Source: Cognatishimia sp. WU-CL00825 (GTDB lineage Bacteria; Pseudomonadota; Alphaproteobacteria; Rhodobacterales; Rhodobacteraceae). From it: DNA of 64,000 nucleotides. Of the stretch, positions 8,670-16,294 are shown piece after piece. A model generated the notes under the pieces. The model searched no databases, was not told the origin of the DNA, and saw only the letters and a program-made list of their open reading frames with translations. Where the stretch lies: the NCBI RefSeq assembly GCF_040364665.1, contig NZ_BAABWX010000001.1:2080495-2144494 (forward strand), given 5' to 3'. The translations under genes and the position numbers were made by a program. Position 1 is the first letter of the stretch. Each line of letters starts with the position of its first letter.

Positions 8670-8690
8670 GAGGTGATTTAGATTCACCTC
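8670..8690. promoter_or_regulatory. Candidate LysR operator
   Basis: Perfect inverted repeat GAGGTGA, 7-nt spacer, TCACCTC in the divergent intergenic region between the LysR gene and the oxygenase gene. Symmetry, size and position fit a LysR recognition site. Confidence 0.5.
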
Positions 8691-8760
8691 TACATGATTT
8701 TTTGCACCGTTGTAAACCACGGAGGCTATGTCATGACTTTGGACAAATGGGAGATCAGAA

Positions 8761-9768
8761 ATGAACCAATCGACACTTGCACAGCTTGACGACAAATTGC
8801 GGGCACAACGCGCTTCCTTCGATAAAATCCCGATGGTGGATATTGCCGCGCTAATTGATGGCAGCAACCCTGGCAAAGTCGCCAAGGAAATAAACTGGGC
8901 GCTCGCAAACACTGGTTTCATGTACGTAAAACACCATGGCATTGACGCACAACTGGTTGCGGATGCGTTTGACCAGACCCGTGCATTCTTTGATCTGCCA
9001 GTGGAAGAGAAAATGAAGCTGCATGTCGGCAACTCTGGTGTTGCCATGCGTGGCTATATTGAGATGTTTGGCGAAAACACTGACCCCGCCAAAACCAAAG
9101 ACCTCAAGGAATGTTATGATCTGGGCCCCGAGACTCCAGAGGCAACTACCCCTTTCTTCGGTGCCAACCAATGGCCGGAAGCAACGACCCTGCCTCGGTT
9201 CCAGAAGGTAATTTATGACTACCATCAGGCAATGCGAGCATTATCCATGCAATTGCTGCGCGGGATCGCTCTGTCACTGGATTTGGAGGCCGATTACTTT
9301 GAGCCGAAAATGCAGAATGCGATTTCGATTCAGCGACTGCTGCATTATCCACCACAGCACGGCAAGATTGATGAAAGCGTGATGGGCATTGGTGCCCATA
9401 CCGACTATGGCAACCTAACCGTTCTGGCGCAGGATGATGTCGGTGGATTGCAGGTGATGAACCGTGAGGGCAACTGGGTTCAAGCCCCACCGATTGAAGG
9501 ATGCTTTGTCATCAATATTGGTGATCTTGTGCAGCGCCTGACCAATGATGTTTACCTAGCCAACCTGCATCGTGTCGTAAACATATCGGGCCGCGAACGC
9601 TATTCGATCCCTTTTTTCATTGATGCGGATTATGAGGCAGAATTTGCACCGTTGCCATGCTGTATCAGTGCTGAAAATCCTGTACGGTATGAACCTGTAA
9701 CATGCGGAAGACACAAATTCTCGCGTTTCGTAGCAAGCTTTCCTCATCTTGCAGGGGAGTTCGTATAG
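8761..9768 (+). CDS. Isopenicillin N synthase-family 2OG-Fe(II) oxygenase
   Basis: A 335-residue non-haem iron dioxygenase. The N-terminal DIOX_N region includes GFMYVKHHGI (about 52-61). The catalytic jelly-roll has H213 and D215 (HTDYGN) and H270 (LHRVVN) as iron ligands, with R280 and S282 (RYSIPFF) for 2-oxoglutarate. Family members hydroxylate or cyclise small molecules, including amino acids and flavonoid- or antibiotic-like compounds; the substrate here is unknown. It is single on its strand, divergent from a LysR regulator, and followed by a hairpin at 9793-9829. All iron-binding residues are intact. Confidence 0.88.
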   Translation: MNQSTLAQLDDKLRAQRASFDKIPMVDIAALIDGSNPGKVAKEINWALANTGFMYVKHHGIDAQLVADAFDQTRAFFDLPVEEKMKLHVGNSGVAMRGYIEMFGENTDPAKTKDLKECYDLGPETPEATTPFFGANQWPEATTLPRFQKVIYDYHQAMRALSMQLLRGIALSLDLEADYFEPKMQNAISIQRLLHYPPQHGKIDESVMGIGAHTDYGNLTVLAQDDVGGLQVMNREGNWVQAPPIEGCFVINIGDLVQRLTNDVYLANLHRVVNISGRERYSIPFFIDADYEAEFAPLPCCISAENPVRYEPVTCGRHKFSRFVASFPHLAGEFV

Positions 9769-9792
9769 TCTCAAAATTTTAACTCGGTGTAA

Positions 9793-9829
9793 CCTTTCCT
9801 GGAAGCGTATGCGCTAACGGTAGGAAAGG
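9793..9829 (+). terminator. Hairpin after the oxygenase gene
   Basis: Perfect 8-bp inverted repeat CCTTTCCT/AGGAAAGG with a 21-nt loop that itself holds a small AGCG/CGCT pairing. It starts 25 nt after the oxygenase stop. It lacks a strong T-run, so termination is possible but not certain. Confidence 0.45.
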
Positions 9830-10293
9830 GTTGATCATGCCGTTTGGCAAAACTAAGTGCGCAAAGCGAACATTGGGATAGCAAGTGAGAAATGGCCGCT
9901 TTGTCCGCTAAGCTGATGTTGGCGCTGGTAGCAGCGAACGACCGCTTCCCGCCGTGTGTGCCGCAAAGTCACGTCCGCCCCGGCCCCCCATCAGCCGCTC
10001 ATCCGCATAGCCCCCCCAAAGCCTCAAATTCCCCCTGCGAATCGTACGTTTCGGGCGCTGAAACGTACAAATTGTACAAATAACCCAAAATAAATCCGCC
10101 GTACGGCCCCACCGCAACCGTTTCGCCGCGAAACCTCTCGCGGACCCCATGCGGGGCGTCCCCACCCCATTTTGCTCCGGTCCGGCGTGGCCTTTCCGGT
10201 GCGGCCCGCGCCCATGTCATCGGTTGGATCTGGCCGGCTCCTTGGCCGTTTGGCGGCCAAGCAACCCTCTCATGAACACTCAAAAAAATCACA
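9830..10293. other. Gene-free gap holding a dispersed repeat
   Basis: About 460 bp between two convergent genes. Minus-strand open frames over this stretch show no ribosome binding site and look like chance frames in GC-rich DNA. The only structured part seen is the 100-nt repeat at 10038-10137. A segment around 9890-9965 resembles degenerate spacer sequence often seen in Rhodobacteraceae. Confidence 0.45.
10038..10137 (+). repeat. Dispersed 100-nt two-hairpin element, copy A
   Basis: Block 1 (10038-10079) contains a perfect 9-bp inverted repeat GTACGTTTC/GAAACGTAC and ends in AAATTGTACAA. Block 2 (10114-10137) contains GTTTCG-CCG-CGAAAC. Copy B at 36799-36898 on the opposite strand has a near-identical block 1, an identical 24-nt block 2 and the same 34-nt spacing, while the spacer diverges. 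Conserved stems with a variable spacer suggest a structured RNA, a regulatory element or a non-autonomous mobile element. Confidence 0.7.
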
Positions 10294-10947
10294 TTAAATC
10301 AGCACCTTACCCTCACCTTCTATTTGAAACACCGACATCTGAGCCGCCAGAGCCGCAGCCACCCCCTGTGCAGAATCCTCAAAAACCACAACCTCTTCGC
10401 GCTCCAGCCCCATGAGGTTTGCTGCCCGTTCAAATATCTGCGGTGCGGGTTTGGGCGGCAAGCCGTCCGAGATGCTCACAAGGTGTGACACCCGATCAAG
10501 CAGCCCAATTGCCTGCAACGACAGCAGCGCCACCTCCCGTTCCGCATTCGTCCCCACCCCCACCCGACACCCTTTATCACACAGCGTTTGGAACAACTTT
10601 ACCGGCTGTTTGATTGGATGCAGTGTATTGATATGATTGCGAAATCCAGAAATACTTCCCTTGATCGCCTTTGCGACATCAAGGCCTGGTGCAACTTGGT
10701 TTTTGAAGTCGCAAAACAGTGTTTCGCGGTCAAGACCTGTCCGCGCGCCATACCAGTCCTTTGCCATAACAAACCCCTGGTCCCACGCAGCTACTTGCAT
10801 AGACCGGCAATGTGCTTCGGTGCTTTCCACCAGCGTCCCGTCGCAGTCAAAAATCACACCCTTGGCACCCAGGCATTCAATCTTGGACAGCCAGTCGTCG
10901 GCCACAACCGGAACCTGCTGACCTTTGTGATGCAGCGTTGCACTCAT
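10294..10947 (-). CDS. HAD-superfamily phosphatase, beta-phosphoglucomutase-like
   Basis: A 217-residue soluble hydrolase. Motif I DCDGTL (D34, D36), motif II in VGTNAE, motif III lysine in PPKPAPQIF and motif IV FEDSAQGV are all present, with a helical cap between motifs I and II. The start at ATG 10947 is supported by GGCGGTGAT upstream; a GTG three codons earlier is less well placed. It lies 16 nt after the ABC ATPase gene and is probably the last gene of the transporter operon. That link suggests it dephosphorylates a phosphorylated compound brought in by the transporter; this is inference. Confidence 0.82.
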   Translation of the reverse strand: MSATLHHKGQQVPVVADDWLSKIECLGAKGVIFDCDGTLVESTEAHCRSMQVAAWDQGFVMAKDWYGARTGLDRETLFCDFKNQVAPGLDVAKAIKGSISGFRNHINTLHPIKQPVKLFQTLCDKGCRVGVGTNAEREVALLSLQAIGLLDRVSHLVSISDGLPPKPAPQIFERAANLMGLEREEVVVFEDSAQGVAAALAAQMSVFQIEGEGKVLI

Positions 10948-10963
10948 CGAGATCACCGCCCGG

Positions 10964-12025
10964 TCAACCCTGCACCAAACGCGCCAGGTTTTGATCTATA
11001 CGCACAGTAACGGCTGCTCCATTGGCAAAGGGTCGTGCTTGAACTGGGGTGACTACATAAAGCGAACCTATGGCTGTCTCGACGGTGTATTGCATTTCTT
11101 TACCGAGGTAAGCGGCATAGGTGATTTCGCCCTGAAGCCCCGGTTCCTTGGGGGCAACAAGACCCAGAACATGTGGGCGTAGCACCATCTGCGCCTCTCC
11201 CTTGCGGACCCCCTGAGCGGGCACGCTGTAGCTGTGCCCGTTCATCGTAACAGTTGCCACGCGGTCCACCACTTGATCCACGCAACAATCCGCCAGATTT
11301 GCGTCGCCGATGAAATCAGCGAGAAAGGCAGACGACGGAGCATTATAAAGGTCAGCTGGTGTGCCGATCTGCGCAATCTCGGCGTTGTTCATAACTATAA
11401 TGTTGTCTGACACAGCCATTGCCTCTTCTTGATCGTGGGTCACATAGACCGCGGTTAGACCAAGGCGTTGTTGGATTTGGCGAATTTCTTCACGAACGTG
11501 ACGGCGCAGTTTGGCATCCAGATTGGATAGCGGTTCATCCAGCAAAAGCACCTCGGGTTCCAGCACAATCGCGCGTGCCACGGCCACGCGCTGTTGTTGA
11601 CCGCCAGACAATTCACTTGGCAGCCGATCTCCGAAACCAGCAAGGCCCACCAATTCCAACCCCTGGTCCGCTTTCTCTGCCGCTTCTACCTTTGGCATCG
11701 ATTTCACAGACAAGCCGTATGCAACGTTTTCCCGCACAGTCATATGCGGAAACAGCGCATATGACTGAAAAACCATCGAAACTTTGCGATAGGTTGCCGT
11801 CAGATGGGTAACGTCCTGCCCGCCGATAATGATCCTACCATGGCTGGCCATTTCCAAACCAGCGATCAGTCGCAAAGTTGTTGTTTTGCCACAACCTGAT
11901 GGCCCCAAAAGGGTTACCAATTTGCCAGGTGCGATTTCCAGATCAAGATGTTTGAGGGCTGTGACTTCCCCGAATTTCTTAACGACGCCATCAAAGCGCA
12001 CCGAGCCAGATGTTGAATGTATCAT
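10964..12025 (-). CDS. ABC transporter ATP-binding protein, FbpC/AfuC-like
   Basis: A 353-residue ATPase that powers an importer at the inner membrane. Walker A GPSGCGKTT at 41-49, Q-loop at Q87, signature LSGGQQQ at 139-145, Walker B LLLDE at 160-164, and a C-terminal TOBE-like regulatory domain. The start is placed at ATG 12025, preceded by GAGGAAA; a TTG nine codons upstream overlaps the permease stop. It belongs to the Fe3+/spermidine/2-aminoethylphosphonate/hexose-phosphate group of ATPases, so the substrate cannot be read from this subunit. Confidence 0.88.
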   Translation of the reverse strand: MIHSTSGSVRFDGVVKKFGEVTALKHLDLEIAPGKLVTLLGPSGCGKTTTLRLIAGLEMASHGRIIIGGQDVTHLTATYRKVSMVFQSYALFPHMTVRENVAYGLSVKSMPKVEAAEKADQGLELVGLAGFGDRLPSELSGGQQQRVAVARAIVLEPEVLLLDEPLSNLDAKLRRHVREEIRQIQQRLGLTAVYVTHDQEEAMAVSDNIIVMNNAEIAQIGTPADLYNAPSSAFLADFIGDANLADCCVDQVVDRVATVTMNGHSYSVPAQGVRKGEAQMVLRPHVLGLVAPKEPGLQGEITYAAYLGKEMQYTVETAIGSLYVVTPVQARPFANGAAVTVRIDQNLARLVQG

Positions 12026-12048
12026 TTTGGTTTCCTCATTGGGCTGGC

Positions 12049-14211
12049 TCAAGTAGCCGATTGAACACGGTCGGTGCGGCGCAAGCGGCGGGCTCCGACA
12101 AAAAATTGTAAAAGTAGAATCGCGGCCAACATCGTGATGATCAGGACCGCAGAATAGGCGATGGCAAGGCCGTATTCACCGTTTTCGACCCGGCCAACGA
12201 TGAACGACGTTGCCATGTTATGTTTTGCGCTGACCAAGAAAATAACAGCACTCACCGACGTTATGGCTCGAACAAAGCTGTAAGTCAGCGCTGCCAAAAT
12301 GGCAGGCCCCATCAGCGGCATGATAACGCGACGCACTGTGGTAAAACTGTTTGCACCAAGCGTAATTGAAGCCTCATCAAGACTTTTGTCCAATTGGCTC
12401 ATGGCCGCGATGCCACCTCGTACACCGACAGGCATGTTCCGAAATACAAAGACGATTATTAGGATGATCGATGTGCCTGTCAGCTCTATCGGAGGAAAGT
12501 TAAAAGCCATAATGTAGCTGACACCAATAACCGTGCCGGGGATTGCAAAGCTAAGCATTGTCGAGAATTCAAAGACATCTTTGCCAACAAACTTCTGGCG
12601 CACCAATAGATAGGCTGTCGAAAGGCCAACCAGCGCGGTGAGCGGCGCTGCGATTGAAGAGATCGTCAATGTGGTGAAGTAACTGTCCCAGGCGACTCCG
12701 GTGAAACGGCCTGTGCTAAAATCGATGCTAAAGGCGCGGATATAGTGGTCAAATGTAAAGCTGTGATTGTAGCCCCAGAGTTTGACGAAACTGCCGAAGA
12801 TAATCATCGAATAGACAGCTGCAGTGAGCGTCGCCCAAGGCAAAGCCGTGGCGTAGCACAATGCGCGCAAGGCCGGGTTGAGACTTGCGTTTTGGCCACT
12901 ATCCGCCTTTCCAGTTATTGTGGCGTAAGATTTTTTACCAAGCCAGGCACGTTGCGCAATGAACGCCGTAAGCGTGAGGGACAAAAGTGCAATTGCCAAA
13001 ATTGCGGCCTTTGCCGGGTCCGCGACCGCGCCGACAATGGCAAAGTAGATATCAGTCGATAAAACGGGATACCCGCTGCCCAACACCAGAGGATTGCCGA
13101 AATCCGCTAAGCTTTCGATGAAACCCAGCAAAAACGCATTGGCCAAGCCTGGGCGCATTAGCGGCAGTGACACATATCGAAATGTCTGCCAACGGTCTGC
13201 ATCCAACGTCTGAGAGGCTTCTTCCATTGATGGGCTGACGCCTTGAACAACACCAATAAGCACCAAGAACGCAATCGGCGTGAAGGACAGCAATTGCGCG
13301 AAATAGACGCCCCAAAACCCATAAAGCCATCGTGTTTGCTCCCATCCGAATAAGTCAGCGAAAAACGCGGTGACTGTTCCAGTGCGGCCAAACAACAGAA
13401 TAAGAGCCAGCCCAATGACAAATGGTGGGGTGATAATCGGTATCAGTGTCAGAATACGCAGCATTTTCTTAGCGCGAAAATCTGTGCGGGTAAAAACCAA
13501 GGCAAACGACAGTCCAAGCAATGTCGTTCCGGCGCCCGTCATGACGGCAAGGAACAGCGAATTAATGCCAACGCCACAGGATCGGGCTCCGACGAGGCAG
13601 TCAAGCCCCCACAGGTCGTTGCTAAAAAATCGCAAGAAGAATTCGTTGATTGCATAGCCGTCATCAACTTGGAAGGCACGCACAAGAATATGCAGAACCG
13701 GAAAAAACACAAAGACGGCCACCAAAGCCACAATCAAGCCTATAGTGCCTATAACAAATGCATCCCCTTGCCCCTTGCCAGAGTGCGACAATGCGCTAGT
13801 GGCGGCAAACAGCAAAGAAACAGCACAAAAGCCTGCGCCCAACCCCATTCCCAGCTGTCCTGCAAGGACGGTTTCGGTGGTTAAGATGCTTTCAAACATT
13901 CGTGGTCCGGCGCGTACGATCACCAGTCCTTGCAGCACCAACAAAATGAGACCAGTAAGGCTGACATAAAGCGTAGCGCGTGCGCGTCTTACGGGGGAAG
14001 GCAGGGTCAATTGCACACCAATAGCGGCGATAAATGCCAGCCCTACCGGCCACAACCACCACTGGCCAAAACGCGCCTTATTAAAACCGGTAGAGGCTGC
14101 ACCATCGCCAATCCAAGCACCGTTTAGGACGCCATCATCGGTCATGTGCCAGGGCAGCATCAGAAAACTCGCAAGCCCAAAGGCCAGCCAAAGGAAAGCT
14201 GTGTTCTTCAT
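12049..14211 (-). CDS. ABC transporter permease, fused two-domain (FbpB/AfuB type)
   Basis: A 720-residue inner-membrane permease with two BPD_transp_1 domains in one chain, about a dozen membrane segments. EAA-type loops contact the ATPase: one near EEASQTLDADRWQTF in the first half, and one near DEASITLGANSFTTVRRV in the second. The first roughly 170 residues hold extra membrane segments before the first permease domain. The start at ATG 14211 has GGAAA upstream. It lies between the binding-protein and ATPase genes. Fused permeases of this kind occur in Fe3+ and in hexose-phosphate (AfuB) importers. Confidence 0.88.
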   Translation of the reverse strand: MKNTAFLWLAFGLASFLMLPWHMTDDGVLNGAWIGDGAASTGFNKARFGQWWLWPVGLAFIAAIGVQLTLPSPVRRARATLYVSLTGLILLVLQGLVIVRAGPRMFESILTTETVLAGQLGMGLGAGFCAVSLLFAATSALSHSGKGQGDAFVIGTIGLIVALVAVFVFFPVLHILVRAFQVDDGYAINEFFLRFFSNDLWGLDCLVGARSCGVGINSLFLAVMTGAGTTLLGLSFALVFTRTDFRAKKMLRILTLIPIITPPFVIGLALILLFGRTGTVTAFFADLFGWEQTRWLYGFWGVYFAQLLSFTPIAFLVLIGVVQGVSPSMEEASQTLDADRWQTFRYVSLPLMRPGLANAFLLGFIESLADFGNPLVLGSGYPVLSTDIYFAIVGAVADPAKAAILAIALLSLTLTAFIAQRAWLGKKSYATITGKADSGQNASLNPALRALCYATALPWATLTAAVYSMIIFGSFVKLWGYNHSFTFDHYIRAFSIDFSTGRFTGVAWDSYFTTLTISSIAAPLTALVGLSTAYLLVRQKFVGKDVFEFSTMLSFAIPGTVIGVSYIMAFNFPPIELTGTSIILIIVFVFRNMPVGVRGGIAAMSQLDKSLDEASITLGANSFTTVRRVIMPLMGPAILAALTYSFVRAITSVSAVIFLVSAKHNMATSFIVGRVENGEYGLAIAYSAVLIITMLAAILLLQFFVGARRLRRTDRVQSAT

Positions 14212-14269
14212 CGGATTTCCGCAAAAATAAGAGGGTGATGTCACGCTCTTGGCAGGACATCTGAAGCAA

Positions 14270-14290
14270 ACCGGTCCCGACGGGACCGGT
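14270..14290 (-). promoter_or_regulatory. Hairpin between binding-protein and permease genes
   Basis: Perfect 9-bp stem ACCGGTCCC/GGGACCGGT with a 3-nt loop, 14 nt after the binding-protein stop. Hairpins in this position of ABC operons often stabilise the binding-protein message or partly terminate, giving more binding protein than permease. Confidence 0.55.
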
Positions 14291-14303
14291 CCATCAGAGA
14301 ATA

Positions 14304-15326
14304 TTATTTCTCTGGATTAGGATCGCCCACTTCTGCATCCCAACGGGCCAGCAGTCGTGCACGTGTTTCGCTGGAGCCATAGGTGGCAAAGTCGTAGTCG
14401 ATCAATTTGATGGAGGCCAAATCCGGCGATTCAGGTGCGACCTGCGCGTTTGAATTGGACGGCACCTGAAAAGACCCCGATTCCGGTGCCCGAGATTGAA
14501 TGTCAGCGCGTAGGGCGAATTCAACCCAAGCCCGCGCTCCATCAAGGTTGCGGGCCCCATCAATGACGCTAACCGCGCCAACTTCATATCCAGTGCCTTC
14601 GCAAGGCGCGACAATTTTCAATGGAAAACCCTGCGAAGCCAAATTGACCATATCATGCATAAAACCAATGGACACGCCGGTTTCACCACGCGCTGCAGCA
14701 CGTGACGGGGCAGAGCCAGATTTAGTGTAGGAATTGATATTCTGACCAATCGCGGCCAGTTTTATCATGGCTTCTGTCTCACCAAACAGCTGCACGAAAG
14801 TGGCGAGTTCCGTATAAGCCGTGCCGGAACTATTTGGATTGGCAACCTGAACTTCGCCTGCAAATCGTGGATCTTCGAGATCAGCCCAACATTCAGGCGG
14901 TGCAATGCCTTTGCCTGCCAATATGTCAGTATTGTAGGCAATACCAAGCGCACCCGCATAGATGCCTATTGCACGGCCCTGGGAAATTTCGGCCATGTTT
15001 TGCGCCCAACCCAAAAGCGCGCCCGTATCAACGCCAGAGGCTTGTGTTAGTCCTTCTTCAGCGGCGATCAGATGCGGGTCACCTGTCCCACCCCACCAAA
15101 CATCGATTTTGGGGTTACCGGCTTCGGCGCGAATTTGCGCCAGCGTTTCGCCAGTGGATTTGCGCACCATTAATACGTCGGTGTCAGGATTTTCCGCCTC
15201 AAATGCAGCAACCATCAGTTCGCACCATTCCGGTTCCGCGCTGCAGACAAGACTAATTTCATCTGCCCATGCACCTGTCGCGGACACCAAAAGCGCCGCG
15301 GTTGAGATCATTCCAAATCTATTCAT
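14304..15326 (-). CDS. ABC transporter substrate-binding protein, AfuA/FbpA family
   Basis: A 340-residue periplasmic binding protein with a signal peptide (residues 1-21, ending GAWA). The start at ATG 15326 has GGGAGGAAAAA just upstream. The fold is that of the FbpA/AfuA/FutA family (family 1 extracellular solute-binding). The adjacent tyrosine pair used by classical ferric-binding proteins is not present anywhere in the sequence. That makes iron less likely than a phosphorylated organic substrate, such as the hexose-phosphates carried by AfuABC or 2-aminoethylphosphonate. It is the first gene of the operon, divergent from a two-component system. Confidence 0.85.
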   Translation of the reverse strand: MNRFGMISTAALLVSATGAWADEISLVCSAEPEWCELMVAAFEAENPDTDVLMVRKSTGETLAQIRAEAGNPKIDVWWGGTGDPHLIAAEEGLTQASGVDTGALLGWAQNMAEISQGRAIGIYAGALGIAYNTDILAGKGIAPPECWADLEDPRFAGEVQVANPNSSGTAYTELATFVQLFGETEAMIKLAAIGQNINSYTKSGSAPSRAAARGETGVSIGFMHDMVNLASQGFPLKIVAPCEGTGYEVGAVSVIDGARNLDGARAWVEFALRADIQSRAPESGSFQVPSNSNAQVAPESPDLASIKLIDYDFATYGSSETRARLLARWDAEVGDPNPEK

Positions 15327-15483
15327 TTTTTCCTCCCAAAGTTTATCAAGCGCTTCTCTTGCTCCTCCACATGAGGGCGCTGACCTCTTTCTAGGGGGTG
15401 TGGGTGTGTCATGATATGAAGGCCAGATGAACAATGCTACAACGACCCTCTTGCTTCATTAACAAAGTTACGAAAGCCGTCTC

Positions 15484-15498
15484 CGATTGTAACAATCG
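15484..15498. promoter_or_regulatory. Candidate response-regulator site in divergent promoter
   Basis: Inverted repeat CGATTG-TAA-CAATCG, followed by AAACAATT, in the 239-bp region between the binding-protein gene and the response-regulator gene. Position and AT-rich repeated units suit an OmpR-type regulator; no direct evidence. Confidence 0.35.
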
Positions 15499-15565
15499 AA
15501 ACAATTAATCCTGCGACTCAACCAACAGTATGGTGCTAACAAGGAGCTACAAAGGGAGGAAAAAC

Positions 15566-16294
15566 GTGTCGCGCCCAACCATAGGCATCGTCGACGATGA
15601 AGCAAGCATGCGCGATGCGCTTGTCGCTCTGTTGCACCAAAACCAGCTCGACGCGGTGCCGATGGCGAGTATCGCTGAGTTCAACGACATACAGAAAACG
15701 ACAGCGTTCGACTTGATCTTGATCGACCTTCGATTGGGCGATGAAAGCGGCCTTGATCTAGCGCTTAGTATCCGCAAAAGCCACGATCTACCCATTGTCA
15801 TGTTAACCGGACATGGTGATGAAACCGACAAGATAGTTGGATTGGAACTTGGCGCTGACGACTATGTACTAAAGCCATTTAATCCGCGCGAACTTGTGGC
15901 ACGTATCCGCGCGGTCTTGCGCCGCTACGGAGCTGGATCCCAGGTTACTGGCCCAAACTCCTTCCAAAATGGTTGTCTGACGTTTGGACGATTCACAGTG
16001 GATCAAAAGCAGCGCATTCTGTTTGACCAATTTAGCCAGGAAATTGCATTAACCAACGCGGAATACCGACTGTTAGACTATTTCCTTGGCCGCCCCAATG
16101 ACATCATTACACGCGTCGACTTGTTGGCGGAATTGGGCAGTGACCTGACAAAATATGTGGATCGCACGGTTGATGTCCTGATCTTGCGATTGCGCCGAAA
16201 GATAGAAGAAAACCCCTCTAAACCTGTTCACCTCCAGACCCGCCGAGGGCAAGGCTATATCTTTGTGACGAACCACGTCAGGGATGCGGACTAA
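15566..16294 (+). CDS. OmpR-family response regulator
   Basis: A 242-residue DNA-binding regulator. Its receiver domain has acidic residues D10-D11, phospho-acceptor D54 (LIDLRLGDE) and the conserved lysine in VLKPF. The C-terminal winged helix has TNAEYRLLDYF and VDVLILRLRRKIE. A GTG start at 15566 is chosen because AGGGAGG sits 6 nt upstream and the receiver fold begins right after it. The stop overlaps the kinase start by one base (TAATG), so both are made together. It is divergent from the AfuA-like importer, its likely target. Confidence 0.9.
   Translation: MSRPTIGIVDDEASMRDALVALLHQNQLDAVPMASIAEFNDIQKTTAFDLILIDLRLGDESGLDLALSIRKSHDLPIVMLTGHGDETDKIVGLELGADDYVLKPFNPRELVARIRAVLRRYGAGSQVTGPNSFQNGCLTFGRFTVDQKQRILFDQFSQEIALTNAEYRLLDYFLGRPNDIITRVDLLAELGSDLTKYVDRTVDVLILRLRRKIEENPSKPVHLQTRRGQGYIFVTNHVRDAD

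Noticed and set aside
9908-10292. Overlapping minus-strand ORFs of 78-97 codons after the oxygenase
   Set aside because: They overlap each other in different frames, lack ribosome binding sites and run through the dispersed repeat; treated as non-coding.
14304-15326. Calling the binding protein a ferric-iron binding protein (FbpA)
   Set aside because: The tyrosine pair expected for Fe3+ coordination is absent and the operon context (phosphatase, sensor kinase) points elsewhere.
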